Assembly (NCBI GenBank): GCA_046316615.1
Contig: JBKDAN010000057.1
Coordinates: 65,518-129,517, forward strand
Direction of reading: 5' to 3'
DNA from: BJHL01 sp040378885
GTDB lineage: Bacteria; Planctomycetota; Phycisphaerae; Phycisphaerales; UBA1924
DNA: 64,000 nt
The notes under the pieces were generated by a model. The model was not told the origin of the DNA, ran no database searches, and was given only the letters and a program-made list of their open reading frames with translations. Shown piece after piece: positions 52,551-60,236 of this stretch (within the stretch, counting starts at the first letter, position 1; each line of letters starts with the position of its first letter). The position numbers and the translations under genes were made by a program.

Positions 52551-52733
52551 TCAGTCCTTTGCGTCATCCGCCGCGTCCCCAATCGCATCGCCCGCCGCTT
52601 CAATATCACGCCCTACGCCCTCAGTCGTGTTGCACCCAGCCAGCCCGACGATCGCTCCGACAAACATCGCCGCCAGCATCGCTTGCATCATCTTCATCGA
52701 GCGGTCCTGGCGGCTGCTGTTCATGCTTTCCAT
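52551..52733 (-). CDS. entericidin-like lipoprotein (60 aa)
   Basis: AGAGGAG lies 6 bp before ATG 52733; the inner ATG 52697 has a weaker site. The signal peptide ends at lipobox VGLAGC (acylated Cys34). The mature peptide CNTTEGVGRDIEAAGDAIGD matches the entericidin A/B pattern, small cell-envelope lipoproteins linked to stationary-phase lysis control in enterobacteria. Repeat element B lies 117 bp upstream, nearly the same distance as element A from its gene. Likely first gene of a unit with DUF1328 and the acidic lipoprotein. Confidence 0.88.
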   Translation of the reverse strand: MESMNSSRQDRSMKMMQAMLAAMFVGAIVGLAGCNTTEGVGRDIEAAGDAIGDAADDAKD

Positions 52734-52850
52734 ATCAAGCTCCTCTGACGCTCTGCCTTACGCAAAGCGCGGTGTCGGCTCATTCCCGGTGGCATCAAAG
52801 CACGCGCTTCCTGCCACGCTCTCACTTTCGCGACCATGCCCGTGAGTGCA

Positions 52851-52877
52851 GTGAATCCAACATGAATCGCGACTCAT
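52851..52877 (-). promoter_or_regulatory. 27-bp repeat element B upstream of the entericidin-like gene
   Basis: On the minus strand it reads ATGAG-N5-ATTCAT-N5-ATTCAC, the same layout as element A. It is 117 bp before ATG 52733 and in the same orientation as the gene. The stretch 52734-52975 holds no ORF. Confidence 0.6.
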
Positions 52878-52975
52878 TTCTTCCAATCACAAAACAACCA
52901 CCCCGCGCGAAAATGGTCTGTGCCGCTTCGCGCGGGGTGATCCATCTGCCCACTCGCTTGTCAGCCATCGCTCAC

Positions 52976-54217
52976 TCAGCGGCTCACGATCGGGCGCTGC
53001 TTGAACATCATGTCCAGCTTCCATGCGTTGTTCAGTGCCGACAAGTTGCCCGGGGCCGCCGGTGCGTTGATGATCATGTCCTTCTCGGCATCCACAAACA
53101 CCAGATCATCACCCGATGGGCTTGCGACACTCACCGGAATCAGCCGCAGTGTGTCCGCAGCGCCCATGAAGTTCTCGTTCGGATCAACCACGATCGCAAC
53201 CACCCGGTGTTCGGCCGTGTCAATCACCAGGTTCTGCACCTCGCCGGAGCTTTCTTCCCGGCACTTCACATCGTCACCCAGCAGGCTCGACGCCAAGAGC
53301 ATCCGCCGCTGCACCGCCACCGCCGAATCGGCCTTGCCATGCTTATACCACACCGGGTTCAGCGCATCGCCCTCGCGCAGCGTCACCATCTTGCCGCCAT
53401 TGAGCGAAATGCTGGATGCAACCCAGCGTTCTTCGTCACCTTCCAGCGGAGAGACCATGGCCGTCACCCGTTGCCCGCGCATGGGCAGAGCCTTCTCGTC
53501 AGCCAGGTACCACGTGGGCCCAAGCACCACCACGCTTGTCGAACCGTCTTCCGCCCGGATCGTCGCGATCGTGCGATAGATGCTGCCTTCTCCTCGCACG
53601 CGATCAAGGCTGTCAATCGTCCCGCTCACTTCAGAGCGTTCCGTCGACTTGAGCTTCTCAGGTTCATACATGTCCATGTCGCTGCGAATCTGCTTCTTCG
53701 ATTCCGACGCGAACCGATTCCACCACGCCATCACCGTGTCCGACTTCGACGCCTTGGTGTCAAACGCATCGTCATCAAACTCCAGTCGTCCCTTCAGCGA
53801 GTCATCGGTCAGCGTCGTGCGCAGTTGTACCGCCCCCTTCTCGTCCGTGGTCGCCGTCACCTCGCTCGGGGCGATCACGCGATCGTTCGAGACCACGTAC
53901 CCAGCGATGTCTCCCGAGTGACGATCAAACACCACGTCCTTGATCTCAAACGCTGTGCTGCCATCGCTCCTCGTCACATTCATGCCGCGCAGATCCTTGA
54001 AGTAGCACAGCTTCATCGCAGCTCGCTGGCTGTTCTCTTGCTTCCGAGCTTGCTTCTCGCCCCGCGTGTCTTGCGCCCTGTCCTCAGCCGCATCGCGCGA
54101 CGATTGTCCCGGCCGGTCTCGACTGGGATTGTTCTGTGTCTGTGCCGCGCTCATGGCGCACCCGCAAATGGTCACAAGCGCCAACGCCGTGACACGGATG
54201 GAATTCACTCGATGCAT
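52976..54217 (-). CDS. exported PRC-barrel domain protein
   Basis: AAGGAG precedes ATG 54217. A signal peptide ends near MSAAQT, followed by a charged linker (RDRPGQSSRDAAEDRAQDTRGEKQARKQ). The first PRC-barrel is about 68-150 (LCYFKDLRGMNVTR, IKDVVFDRHSGDIAGYVVS). A middle segment of about 130 residues contains SGTIDSLDRVRGEGSIYRTIATI, and a second PRC-barrel is about 305-400 (LASSLLGDDVKCREESSGEVQNLVIDTAEHRVVAIVV). PRC-barrels bind RNA or proteins in varied systems and occur widely in bacterial stress genes. The exact role is unknown. The gene is divergent from the two-component genes. Confidence 0.85.
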   Translation of the reverse strand: MHRVNSIRVTALALVTICGCAMSAAQTQNNPSRDRPGQSSRDAAEDRAQDTRGEKQARKQENSQRAAMKLCYFKDLRGMNVTRSDGSTAFEIKDVVFDRHSGDIAGYVVSNDRVIAPSEVTATTDEKGAVQLRTTLTDDSLKGRLEFDDDAFDTKASKSDTVMAWWNRFASESKKQIRSDMDMYEPEKLKSTERSEVSGTIDSLDRVRGEGSIYRTIATIRAEDGSTSVVVLGPTWYLADEKALPMRGQRVTAMVSPLEGDEERWVASSISLNGGKMVTLREGDALNPVWYKHGKADSAVAVQRRMLLASSLLGDDVKCREESSGEVQNLVIDTAEHRVVAIVVDPNENFMGAADTLRLIPVSVASPSGDDLVFVDAEKDMIINAPAAPGNLSALNNAWKLDMMFKQRPIVSR

Positions 54218-54368
54218 GGACTATCTCCTTTGTGTCGTGCTTCTGGAATGCTCACTCGTTTGTGCGTCATCGGGTGACGCCTGCATGCGGCCACGTTGCG
54301 GCGAGCGGAAACGAGTGATGCAACTCATTTGTTATGTGCACCAAGTGCAAACCACGGATAAAGTCAGA

Positions 54369-54395
54369 ATGAGTAGCGATTCATTCTATTTTGAG
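54369..54395 (+). promoter_or_regulatory. 27-bp repeat element C upstream of the response regulator (partial)
   Basis: ATGAG-N5-ATTCAT is exact; the third box position reads TTTGAG, a weak match. It is 59 bp before the regulator start, in gene orientation. If the regulator binds it, it would control its own operon. The 237-bp divergent gap also serves the PRC-barrel gene. Confidence 0.5.
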
Positions 54396-54454
54396 CCACC
54401 GCTCGAAAAGCACGCGCATGTTTGCACGTGAGGGGTCACTCGCGAGGAGATCGC

Positions 54455-55129
54455 ATGCGAGCACTGGTCATAGAAGATAATCCGAAAATGGCGGAGGCCA
54501 TCCAGCGTGGTCTACGCGAAAACGGTTACGCCGTTGATGTCAGTCATACCGGCTTCGAGGGCGAGGATATCGGCGCGCTCGGCAACTACGACATCATCTT
54601 GCTTGATCTCATGCTGCCTGATCGCGACGGCATCGAGGTCTGCCGCAACCTGCGCCGCCGCTGCGTCAAGTCCGCCATTCTCATGCTGACTGCACTGTCC
54701 AGCACGCAGGACAAAGTCGCCGGCCTCGACGCCGGCGCCGACGACTACCTCCCCAAGCCCTTCGAGTTTGAAGAACTGCTCGCCCGCATCCGCGCTCTGC
54801 TTCGCCGTGGCGAAGCCTCTGAAGGCCGTTTCCTCGAATGCGACGGACTCAAGCTCGACCTCTACACCCGCGCCGTTGACCGCAAGGGCAAAAAGGTCGA
54901 ACTCTCAAACAAGGAATTCGCCCTTCTCGAGTACCTCATGCGAAATCCCAACCGCGTCCTCAGTCGCGCTCAGATCGCCGAAAAGGTCTGGGACATGAAC
55001 TTCGATCACAGCAGCAACGTCATTGACGTCTACGTCTCCGGTTTGCGCAAGAAAGTTGATCGCGGATTCGAACGTGAACTCATCCACACCATGAAAGGCG
55101 CAGGCTATCGCTTCGGCGTGATGGATTGA
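54455..55129 (+). CDS. OmpR-family response regulator
   Basis: GAGGAG lies 5 bp before ATG 54455. The receiver domain has Glu7/Asp8, phospho-acceptor Asp51 in LLDLMLPDRDG, Thr79 in MLTAL and Lys101 in LPKPFEFEELLARIRALLRR. The winged-helix domain (about 125-224) has KVELSNKEFALLEYLMRNPNRVLSRAQIAEKVWD and VIDVYVSGLRKKVD, and ends GAGYRFGV. It is followed after 38 bp by its sensor kinase. OmpR-type regulators bind direct repeats of 10-11 bp, which matches the repeat elements in this region, including one upstream of this gene. Confidence 0.95.
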   Translation: MRALVIEDNPKMAEAIQRGLRENGYAVDVSHTGFEGEDIGALGNYDIILLDLMLPDRDGIEVCRNLRRRCVKSAILMLTALSSTQDKVAGLDAGADDYLPKPFEFEELLARIRALLRRGEASEGRFLECDGLKLDLYTRAVDRKGKKVELSNKEFALLEYLMRNPNRVLSRAQIAEKVWDMNFDHSSNVIDVYVSGLRKKVDRGFERELIHTMKGAGYRFGVMD

Positions 55130-55167
55130 TTCCAAGACGCTATCGATAGCCGGAGCGACGCGAGCCC

Positions 55168-56619
55168 ATGGGTACGTTGCGAATTCGACTAAGCGTGTGG
55201 GTCCTCGCGCTCTTCATCAGCGTGCAGTTGGTGACTGGTTTCATCTTTTGGCTCCATCAGCGCACCGCGCTGAGCGATATGTTCGATGAGTCACTCACCA
55301 ATCGCGCAACCGCCATAGCTCCCGAGGTCGCCAGAGCCCTTCCTCATATCACGCAAGACCAGCTCGACTTCATCATCATGCGTGCCGGCTTGCGTGTGCA
55401 GTTCTCGGCGTTCCGCGCCGGCCTCGTCCGCCCCGACCATCGCATCGCCACCATCAGCCAGGTTGATTGGCCATCTATCGCGTTGGAAGCCGCCCGTGAG
55501 GCTGACGCAATCAATCAGCCCATCATCAAATCGATGCAGGTCGATTGGTTTCGCGAGGACGAGGACAATCGCTCTGAAAGCCGCATGATCGCCGTCCCCA
55601 TCACCTCCCCCACAGGTGAACGTTGGACACTGCTGTTGGCTCGCAGCGATCGCTTCCTGCTCGACCAGCAGCGGCTTTTCGTCCGCGCGCTCCTCATGTC
55701 CGGCTGCCTCGGCGTATTCGCCACGTGCGTCAGTGCGTGGTACATTGCAGGTATCGCAGTGAAGCCGCTCACCACGGCTCGTCACATCGCCTCCCAACTC
55801 TCGCCCGAGTCGCTCAAAACCGACATCCGCGACGACTCCGCTCCACGCGAAGTGCAGCAACTCGCCGCCGCACTCGACGATGCCCGCGCTCGCATGCGAC
55901 AGGCGTTCGAAGCGCAGGAACGCTTCCTCTCCAACATCTCCCACGAGCTCAAGACTCCCATCGCCACCCTGCTCGTCGAAGCCCAGACCCTCGACCGCAC
56001 CGACATGTCCAAACTCGGCGTGCAGTTCGTTCGCAGTGTTGAAGAAGAAATGCGCAAGCTGGGCAAGCTCGTCGAGAGCTTCCTCACGCTCACCCGTGTC
56101 AAGGACGGCAAGGGCCTCGCCCGCGCCGAACTCGTCCCCATCAACGAGCTTGTCCTCGATAGCGTGTCTCACTGCTCGCCCATGGCTCGTCAGTATGCCG
56201 TCAAGCTCAAGCCCGAGCTCGCCGCAAGCGACGACGACGTCGATGCCGCGATTTCAGGAGATCCAGAACTCCTGCGCACCATGCTCGACAATCTCGTCCG
56301 AAACGCCATCCGTTTCTCGCCCGAGAGCGGCACCGTCATCATCATCAGCGCAGTCAGGGGTACCGAAGCTGTCTTCGAAGTGCGCGACCAAGGCTCAGGC
56401 CTGCCCCCCGCCATGCTCAACAACGCCTTCGATCGCTTTGTCCAGGCACCTGAAGAGCAAAAGCAAGGTCGTGGTCATGGCCTGGGACTCACCATCGCCC
56501 AAGCTGTCGCTGAGCTCCATGGCGGCAAGATCATCGTTCGCAACGTGGCCGAAGGCGGCGCATGCTTCACCCTCCGTTTGCCGCTGCGAGGCCACGATCC
56601 CATCACTGACACTGTCTGA
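55168..56619 (+). CDS. sensor histidine kinase
   Basis: This 483-residue protein has TM1 about 7-28, a periplasmic sensor of about 140 residues, TM2 about 171-196, a HAMP-like linker (KPLTTARHIASQL), and a dimerisation box FLSNISHELKTPIATLL with phospho-acceptor His259. An HATPase domain follows, with the N box LRTMLDNLVRNAIRFS, then DQGSGLPP and GRGHGLGLTIAQAVAELHGG. All catalytic boxes are present, so it should phosphorylate the regulator 38 bp upstream. The ligand is unknown. It is convergent with the ethylene-receptor-like gene. Confidence 0.95.
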   Translation: MGTLRIRLSVWVLALFISVQLVTGFIFWLHQRTALSDMFDESLTNRATAIAPEVARALPHITQDQLDFIIMRAGLRVQFSAFRAGLVRPDHRIATISQVDWPSIALEAAREADAINQPIIKSMQVDWFREDEDNRSESRMIAVPITSPTGERWTLLLARSDRFLLDQQRLFVRALLMSGCLGVFATCVSAWYIAGIAVKPLTTARHIASQLSPESLKTDIRDDSAPREVQQLAAALDDARARMRQAFEAQERFLSNISHELKTPIATLLVEAQTLDRTDMSKLGVQFVRSVEEEMRKLGKLVESFLTLTRVKDGKGLARAELVPINELVLDSVSHCSPMARQYAVKLKPELAASDDDVDAAISGDPELLRTMLDNLVRNAIRFSPESGTVIIISAVRGTEAVFEVRDQGSGLPPAMLNNAFDRFVQAPEEQKQGRGHGLGLTIAQAVAELHGGKIIVRNVAEGGACFTLRLPLRGHDPITDTV

Positions 56620-56651
56620 CAAGCGCCGCCAGCCCAATGCGCAACCGTCGC

Positions 56652-57530
56652 TCACGTCTTCGGCGGATACACATGCTCCATCATGCGTGATTGCTCAAAT
56701 GGCACCAGTCCGAACAGCCCGACCATCGTCCGCGGCTGCCCGGATGTCGCAGGCTCCGGCGTCACCGTCAGCCGCAAGTCCCACACACCCGCGTGATCGC
56801 GCAGCGCAAACCGCAAGTGCATCATCGACCCCGCTCGCCACGCCGCGTCCGCGTGCTTCTTCAACGTCTCCGCCTGCTCGCTGCCCAGCAGGTTCTCCCA
56901 CGACGGCTCATCGCTGTACCCGTCAATGTCAACCGCCTTCAGCAGTGGCAGGTACCCGATATCCCACAGAATGCTGTTGGTGTCCACATCCCAGCACACA
57001 CCCACAGCCCGCGCCGCGACGTTCGCGTCACGCATCCGCCTTTCTCGCAGCGCAAGCTGGGCCGCTCGCGCCTCAAGCTGCTCACGCGCCGCAGCAATGC
57101 TCGCCTCAGCCTCCCGTGACTGACCAAGCTGCTCCGTCAACTCGCGGTTCGTCCGCGTCAAGCTCGGAATGCTCACCGCCACGGGCATGACCCGCACCAG
57201 TGCAACAACGGTCATGACTGACACCGCCGCCGTAATCGCTTTCAGCACCCCGGTCACCCGATACGCCGGCCACCAGAAGATCACAGCTTCCACCCCATGC
57301 GCAATGCCGCACGAAAGAATGAACGCGAAGAACAGCCAGATGATCCGTGGAAACTGAAAGTCGCGGCGCTTGCGCACAAACACCATCAGCGCAATCGGAA
57401 TCGCGACATACGCCGCGAAAATCGTCGTATCGCTCACGATATGTAGCCAGCCCTCAACCGCTCCCCAGTTGCCACATTGCCACCGAGGTGGAAAGTCCGA
57501 CGTGTCAAATAGTCTTCCCCAAAATGTCAT
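56652..57530 (-). CDS. ethylene-receptor-like membrane sensor with PAS domain, no kinase
   Basis: GGAG lies 5 bp before ATG 57530; the ATG at 57548 has a poorer site. Three helices at about 30-54, 61-84 and 90-118 carry every key residue of the plant ETR1 ethylene-binding domain in the same spacing: Asp34, Tyr41, Ile44, Pro45, Ile71, and Cys74 and His78 (SCGIAH), the copper(I) ligands. ETR1 has D25, Y32, I35, P36, I62, C65 and H69. A coiled coil (about 125-165) and a PAS-like domain (about 168-280) follow, and the protein ends with no histidine kinase, GGDEF or HTH domain. Ligand (ethylene or copper) and output are unknown. Confidence 0.88.
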   Translation of the reverse strand: MTFWGRLFDTSDFPPRWQCGNWGAVEGWLHIVSDTTIFAAYVAIPIALMVFVRKRRDFQFPRIIWLFFAFILSCGIAHGVEAVIFWWPAYRVTGVLKAITAAVSVMTVVALVRVMPVAVSIPSLTRTNRELTEQLGQSREAEASIAAAREQLEARAAQLALRERRMRDANVAARAVGVCWDVDTNSILWDIGYLPLLKAVDIDGYSDEPSWENLLGSEQAETLKKHADAAWRAGSMMHLRFALRDHAGVWDLRLTVTPEPATSGQPRTMVGLFGLVPFEQSRMMEHVYPPKT

Positions 57531-57608
57531 GAAATCTCCGCTCGACATGGTGCCCCCGCCATCTGCTTCACTTCAAGGGTAACACCAGAATGCGATCCCA
57601 TCTTCATT

Positions 57609-57635
57609 ATGAGTGGTTTTTAATCACCAACTCAT
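57609..57635 (-). promoter_or_regulatory. 27-bp repeat element E upstream of the ethylene-receptor-like gene (degenerate)
   Basis: On the minus strand: ATGAG-N5-GATTAA-N5-ACTCAT. The length and spacing equal the other elements, but the middle box is off and the whole looks partly palindromic. It is 78 bp before ATG 57530 in gene orientation. Confidence 0.35.
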
Positions 57636-57760
57636 GTCTTTCTTATTTGCGACCTGTAAAAAACATCATGGTCCGAGCGAACCGCCCCGCCACCCGACCT
57701 TTATGAACCTTTACGTTCGCCTCACAGAAGCCTTCGCGCAACTTTCGATAGTTCTTCGTC

Positions 57761-57958
57761 ATGAAGCAGCCCCCCTCCAAATCCCTCATCTGGCTCATCG
57801 TCGCCGCGGCGGGCTTCGCGATCGCCATCGGCGCCAAGATGAACGCGGCCGCGTCGAGCACGCTGGTTGATGGCGGCCTCTTCATCGGTACCGCGCTCTT
57901 TATCGCCGCTCTCATCGCATTCTGGCGCAGTCGGCTCGATGACTTCCGTGCCGATTGA
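57761..57958 (+). CDS. small two-helix membrane protein (65 aa)
   Basis: The protein has a basic start (MKQPPSKS), helix 1 about 8-27, a polar turn, helix 2 about 37-55 and a charged tail (FWRSRLDDFRAD). No ribosome site is clear before ATG 57761. The hydrophobic pattern is typical of a real small membrane protein, and the opposite strand reads as charge-rich sequence typical of antisense frames. No family is recognised. Confidence 0.55.
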   Translation: MKQPPSKSLIWLIVAAAGFAIAIGAKMNAAASSTLVDGGLFIGTALFIAALIAFWRSRLDDFRAD

Positions 57959-58368
57959 TCGTACTGAGCGGTATCCCGCCACACGCATCACGTCACTCGC
58001 CGCATCATCTGCCAATTCATCACTCCACGCGAACGTGCGTCTCCACGCACAGCCGAAGTTCGCGATCACCCGACGCTTCGTCTCTGAAAGAAACGGCATG
58101 ATGAACCTCCTGCCCATGTAGTGGGCAGCCCGGCACACCTCCTCATGAGCCCCAGATGAGCGCGGATTCATCCTGGAATATGAGACCTCATTCACGCCCC
58201 TTTCATCACACGCCACTGCTTTGCTGCGAACATGTCAACGTGGATGCCCCCTGGTGATGCATGCCGCTCGTGCGACCCCAGCGTCTCGCACGCACAGCGC
58301 AGCAATCGTGACACAACCAGGCAGCACTTCTATCGCACGCAGCTCTATCGCATCAAGAGGAGACCACG
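57959..58368. other. 410-bp leader region of the sigma-70 gene
   Basis: It contains repeat element D (58156-58206) and the sigma gene's leader. A strong Shine-Dalgarno (AGGAGG) before an ATG at 58099 on the minus strand opens a frame antisense to the small membrane gene; this is discussed under findings. No other gene is seen. Confidence 0.4.
58156..58206 (+). promoter_or_regulatory. double 27-bp repeat element D upstream of the sigma-70 gene
   Basis: The first half-copy is ATGAG-N5-ATTCAT (58156-58171). The second, full copy is ATGAG-N5-ATTCAC-N5-TTTCAT (58180-58206), with box starts 11 bp apart. Both read in the direction of the sigma gene, 162 bp before its ATG. Confidence 0.55.
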
Positions 58369-59328
58369 ATGGATATCCGCTCCAGCGAACACACGACTTC
58401 AGACACAACCGCCATCAGTGCCGACGTATCGCATGACACAAGTGACACCAACGCCGGTCGGCGGCCCGACAAGCGCCCTCGCACCACACCCTTCGCCACT
58501 CGCGCATCGGCCAAGCCCCCAAAGCGCCAACCAGTCACGGATCTTGTTATGAACAGCATGGGTTTCCAGCACATGTCCCGCGAGTGCGAGCAGCAGCTCG
58601 CCCGCGCCTGGCGAAACGACCGCGACCAAGTCGCTCGCGCGCAGCTCATCCAGGCCCACGTGCGTCTGGTCACTTCCATCGCACGCGGACTCACCAATCG
58701 CGGCATTCCTCTCGATGAACTCGTCGCCGAAGGCAACATTGGCCTCATCCGCGCCGTAGATCGCTTCGACCCCGATGCCGGCACGCGCCTCAGCACCTTC
58801 GCTTTCGGGCACATCCGTCACGCCATGACTTCACTGTTCCGTCGCAACTCCGTCAAGGGCCGGTTGGGACACGCCAGACGCCGCGACGTCTCCCACTTCG
58901 AAACCGCAGCCGCACGACTCCTAACTACCCACGGGCGCGAACCTGACGAAGCCGAACTCGCAAAGGAACTCGGCTGGACTCCCGTCCACGTCGCCAAAGT
59001 GCGCCGCGTCCGCGACCTCGTCACCAACTGGTCCGAGCGACTCACCCACGAAATGCGTCAAAATGCTGACAACACGGCCCTCTCGCACGAAGGAGCCGCT
59101 GATCGTCGGCGCTCTCTCGCAGATCAACTTGAAAGTGTCCTCAGCGTGCTCACCCCGCTCGAGCGCCACGTCATCGAACTCACCTTCGGCCTTCGCACCC
59201 GCACCCGTCTCGCAAGTTCCCAAGTCGCCGCAGTCACAGGTCTGCCCCCGCGCGAAGTTACCCGCATCAGAACATTCGCCCAGCTCAAGCTCACGCGTCA
59301 TCAGGCTGTGCTCCGTCGCATCAACTGA
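58369..59328 (+). CDS. sigma-70 family RNA polymerase sigma factor (non-ECF)
   Basis: GAGGAG precedes ATG 58369. After a disordered N-terminus (1-62), region 2 reads LIQAHVRLVTSIARGLTNRGIPLDELVAEGNIGLIRAVDRFDP and LSTFAFGHIRHAMTSLFRR. Region 3 has EPDEAELAKELGWTPVHVAKVRRV and region 4 LTPLERHVIELTFGLR with VAAVTGLPPREVTRIRTFAQLKL as the HTH. It has regions 2-4 but lacks region 1.1, as in group 2/3 alternative sigma factors (RpoS/SigB-like roles). A terminator follows. Repeat element D lies upstream, so it may be a downstream regulator in the stress island. Confidence 0.93.
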   Translation: MDIRSSEHTTSDTTAISADVSHDTSDTNAGRRPDKRPRTTPFATRASAKPPKRQPVTDLVMNSMGFQHMSRECEQQLARAWRNDRDQVARAQLIQAHVRLVTSIARGLTNRGIPLDELVAEGNIGLIRAVDRFDPDAGTRLSTFAFGHIRHAMTSLFRRNSVKGRLGHARRRDVSHFETAAARLLTTHGREPDEAELAKELGWTPVHVAKVRRVRDLVTNWSERLTHEMRQNADNTALSHEGAADRRRSLADQLESVLSVLTPLERHVIELTFGLRTRTRLASSQVAAVTGLPPREVTRIRTFAQLKLTRHQAVLRRIN

Positions 59329-59367
59329 TCCGACACAAGTCCACACACCGAGCGGCAACGCTCACCA

Positions 59368-59407
59368 CGGGCACCTTTTCCCACTGAAGGTGCCCGCGGC
59401 TTTTTTT
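59368..59407 (+). terminator. strong terminator after the sigma-70 gene
   Basis: A perfect 10-bp stem (59368-59377 with 59387-59396) and a 9-nt loop are followed, four bases on, by seven T. It lies 40 bp after the sigma stop. Confidence 0.9.
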
Positions 59408-59423
59408 GTCTTCGCCACGACTT

Positions 59424-59450
59424 GTGATTTTGTATTCACGCCCGATTCAC
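59424..59450 (+). promoter_or_regulatory. 27-bp repeat element F upstream of the Gly/Gln-rich protein gene
   Basis: It reads GTGAT-N5-ATTCAC-N5-ATTCAC; the two ATTCAC boxes are exact direct repeats 11 bp apart. It is 87 bp before ATG 59538, in gene orientation, just after the sigma-gene terminator. Confidence 0.55.
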
Positions 59451-59537
59451 ACCCACCTTCGCTTGGCCATCCATCTTGTTGCAGCAGGCAATGTCGCTTG
59501 CACCTCACAGTCCCTCATCTCGCAAAAGGAGATTGCA

Positions 59538-60107
59538 ATGACGAATGGAAACAAGAACAACGCTGGTAACACCGGCAACACCGGTGGTTCGGCACAAACC
59601 CCCAGCCGCGGCAATCAGCAGGGCAACCAAGGCAATCAGGCCAGCCAGGCCACGCATGCGAATCAAGCCAGCCAAGGTGCGCAAGGCGCCAACGCTGGCA
59701 AGACGCAGGGCCAGTCCGGTACGACCGGCCAAGGCGGCATGGGCCAAGCTGGCAATCGCCCCGGCCAGGGCGACGCCACCAGCACGCAGCATGGCATCAC
59801 GGGTCAAGGCACGGGCCGCGACACGCAGGGTGCAGGCCGTGATGCTCAAGGCGGTCAACGTGGCAGCTCGGGCGGCGACAAGATCGAAACGCCCGACCGG
59901 CCGACCACCGCTCCCTCCGATCCCAACAACCCGCGTCCCACCGCTGGTCAGCGCGACCCGATGCGTTCCGGCAGCCAGTCCGACATGGACAAGCAAGGCC
60001 GCAAGGGCATCGACGATGCCGTGACCGCCGGTTTTGACGACGAAGACAAGACCGACACCGAAGCTCGCCCCGCTCACGACCTCGGTCGTGACACGACGGC
60101 TCGCTAA
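59538..60107 (+). CDS. low-complexity Gly/Gln/Asn/Thr-rich protein (189 aa)
   Basis: AAGGAG lies 6 bp before ATG 59538. Residues 1-120 are a disordered run of short GNQ/GNT/QASQ/GQG repeats with almost no hydrophobic residues and few charges. The last 60 residues are charged (DKIETPDRP, DPMRSGSQSDMDKQGRKGIDDAVTAGFDDEDKTDTE). There is no signal peptide, so it is cytoplasmic unless exported unconventionally. The composition resembles hydrophilin/LEA-like or KGG-type stress proteins. It is preceded by repeat element F and followed by a terminator. Function is not known. Confidence 0.75.
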   Translation: MTNGNKNNAGNTGNTGGSAQTPSRGNQQGNQGNQASQATHANQASQGAQGANAGKTQGQSGTTGQGGMGQAGNRPGQGDATSTQHGITGQGTGRDTQGAGRDAQGGQRGSSGGDKIETPDRPTTAPSDPNNPRPTAGQRDPMRSGSQSDMDKQGRKGIDDAVTAGFDDEDKTDTEARPAHDLGRDTTAR

Positions 60108-60151
60108 GTTGCAGCCGCGTCTTCTTGCAGATTGACAATTCATTGCGAGAG

Positions 60152-60191
60152 CAACGCCCGGACTTCCACATCGTCCGGGCGTTGTCTTTTT
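60152..60191 (+). terminator. strong terminator after the Gly/Gln-rich gene
   Basis: A perfect 12-bp stem (60152-60163 with 60173-60184) and a 9-nt loop are followed by TCTTTTT. It lies 45 bp after the stop. Confidence 0.92.
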
Positions 60192-60236
60192 CCGACGCGC
60201 CCACTTTCCCCGTGCAACTTCCTACGCTGCACGGCC

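Noticed and set aside
52481..54277. 598-codon plus-strand ORF over the PRC-barrel gene
   Set aside because: Antisense to the PRC-barrel and entericidin-like genes, His/Arg-rich without domains.
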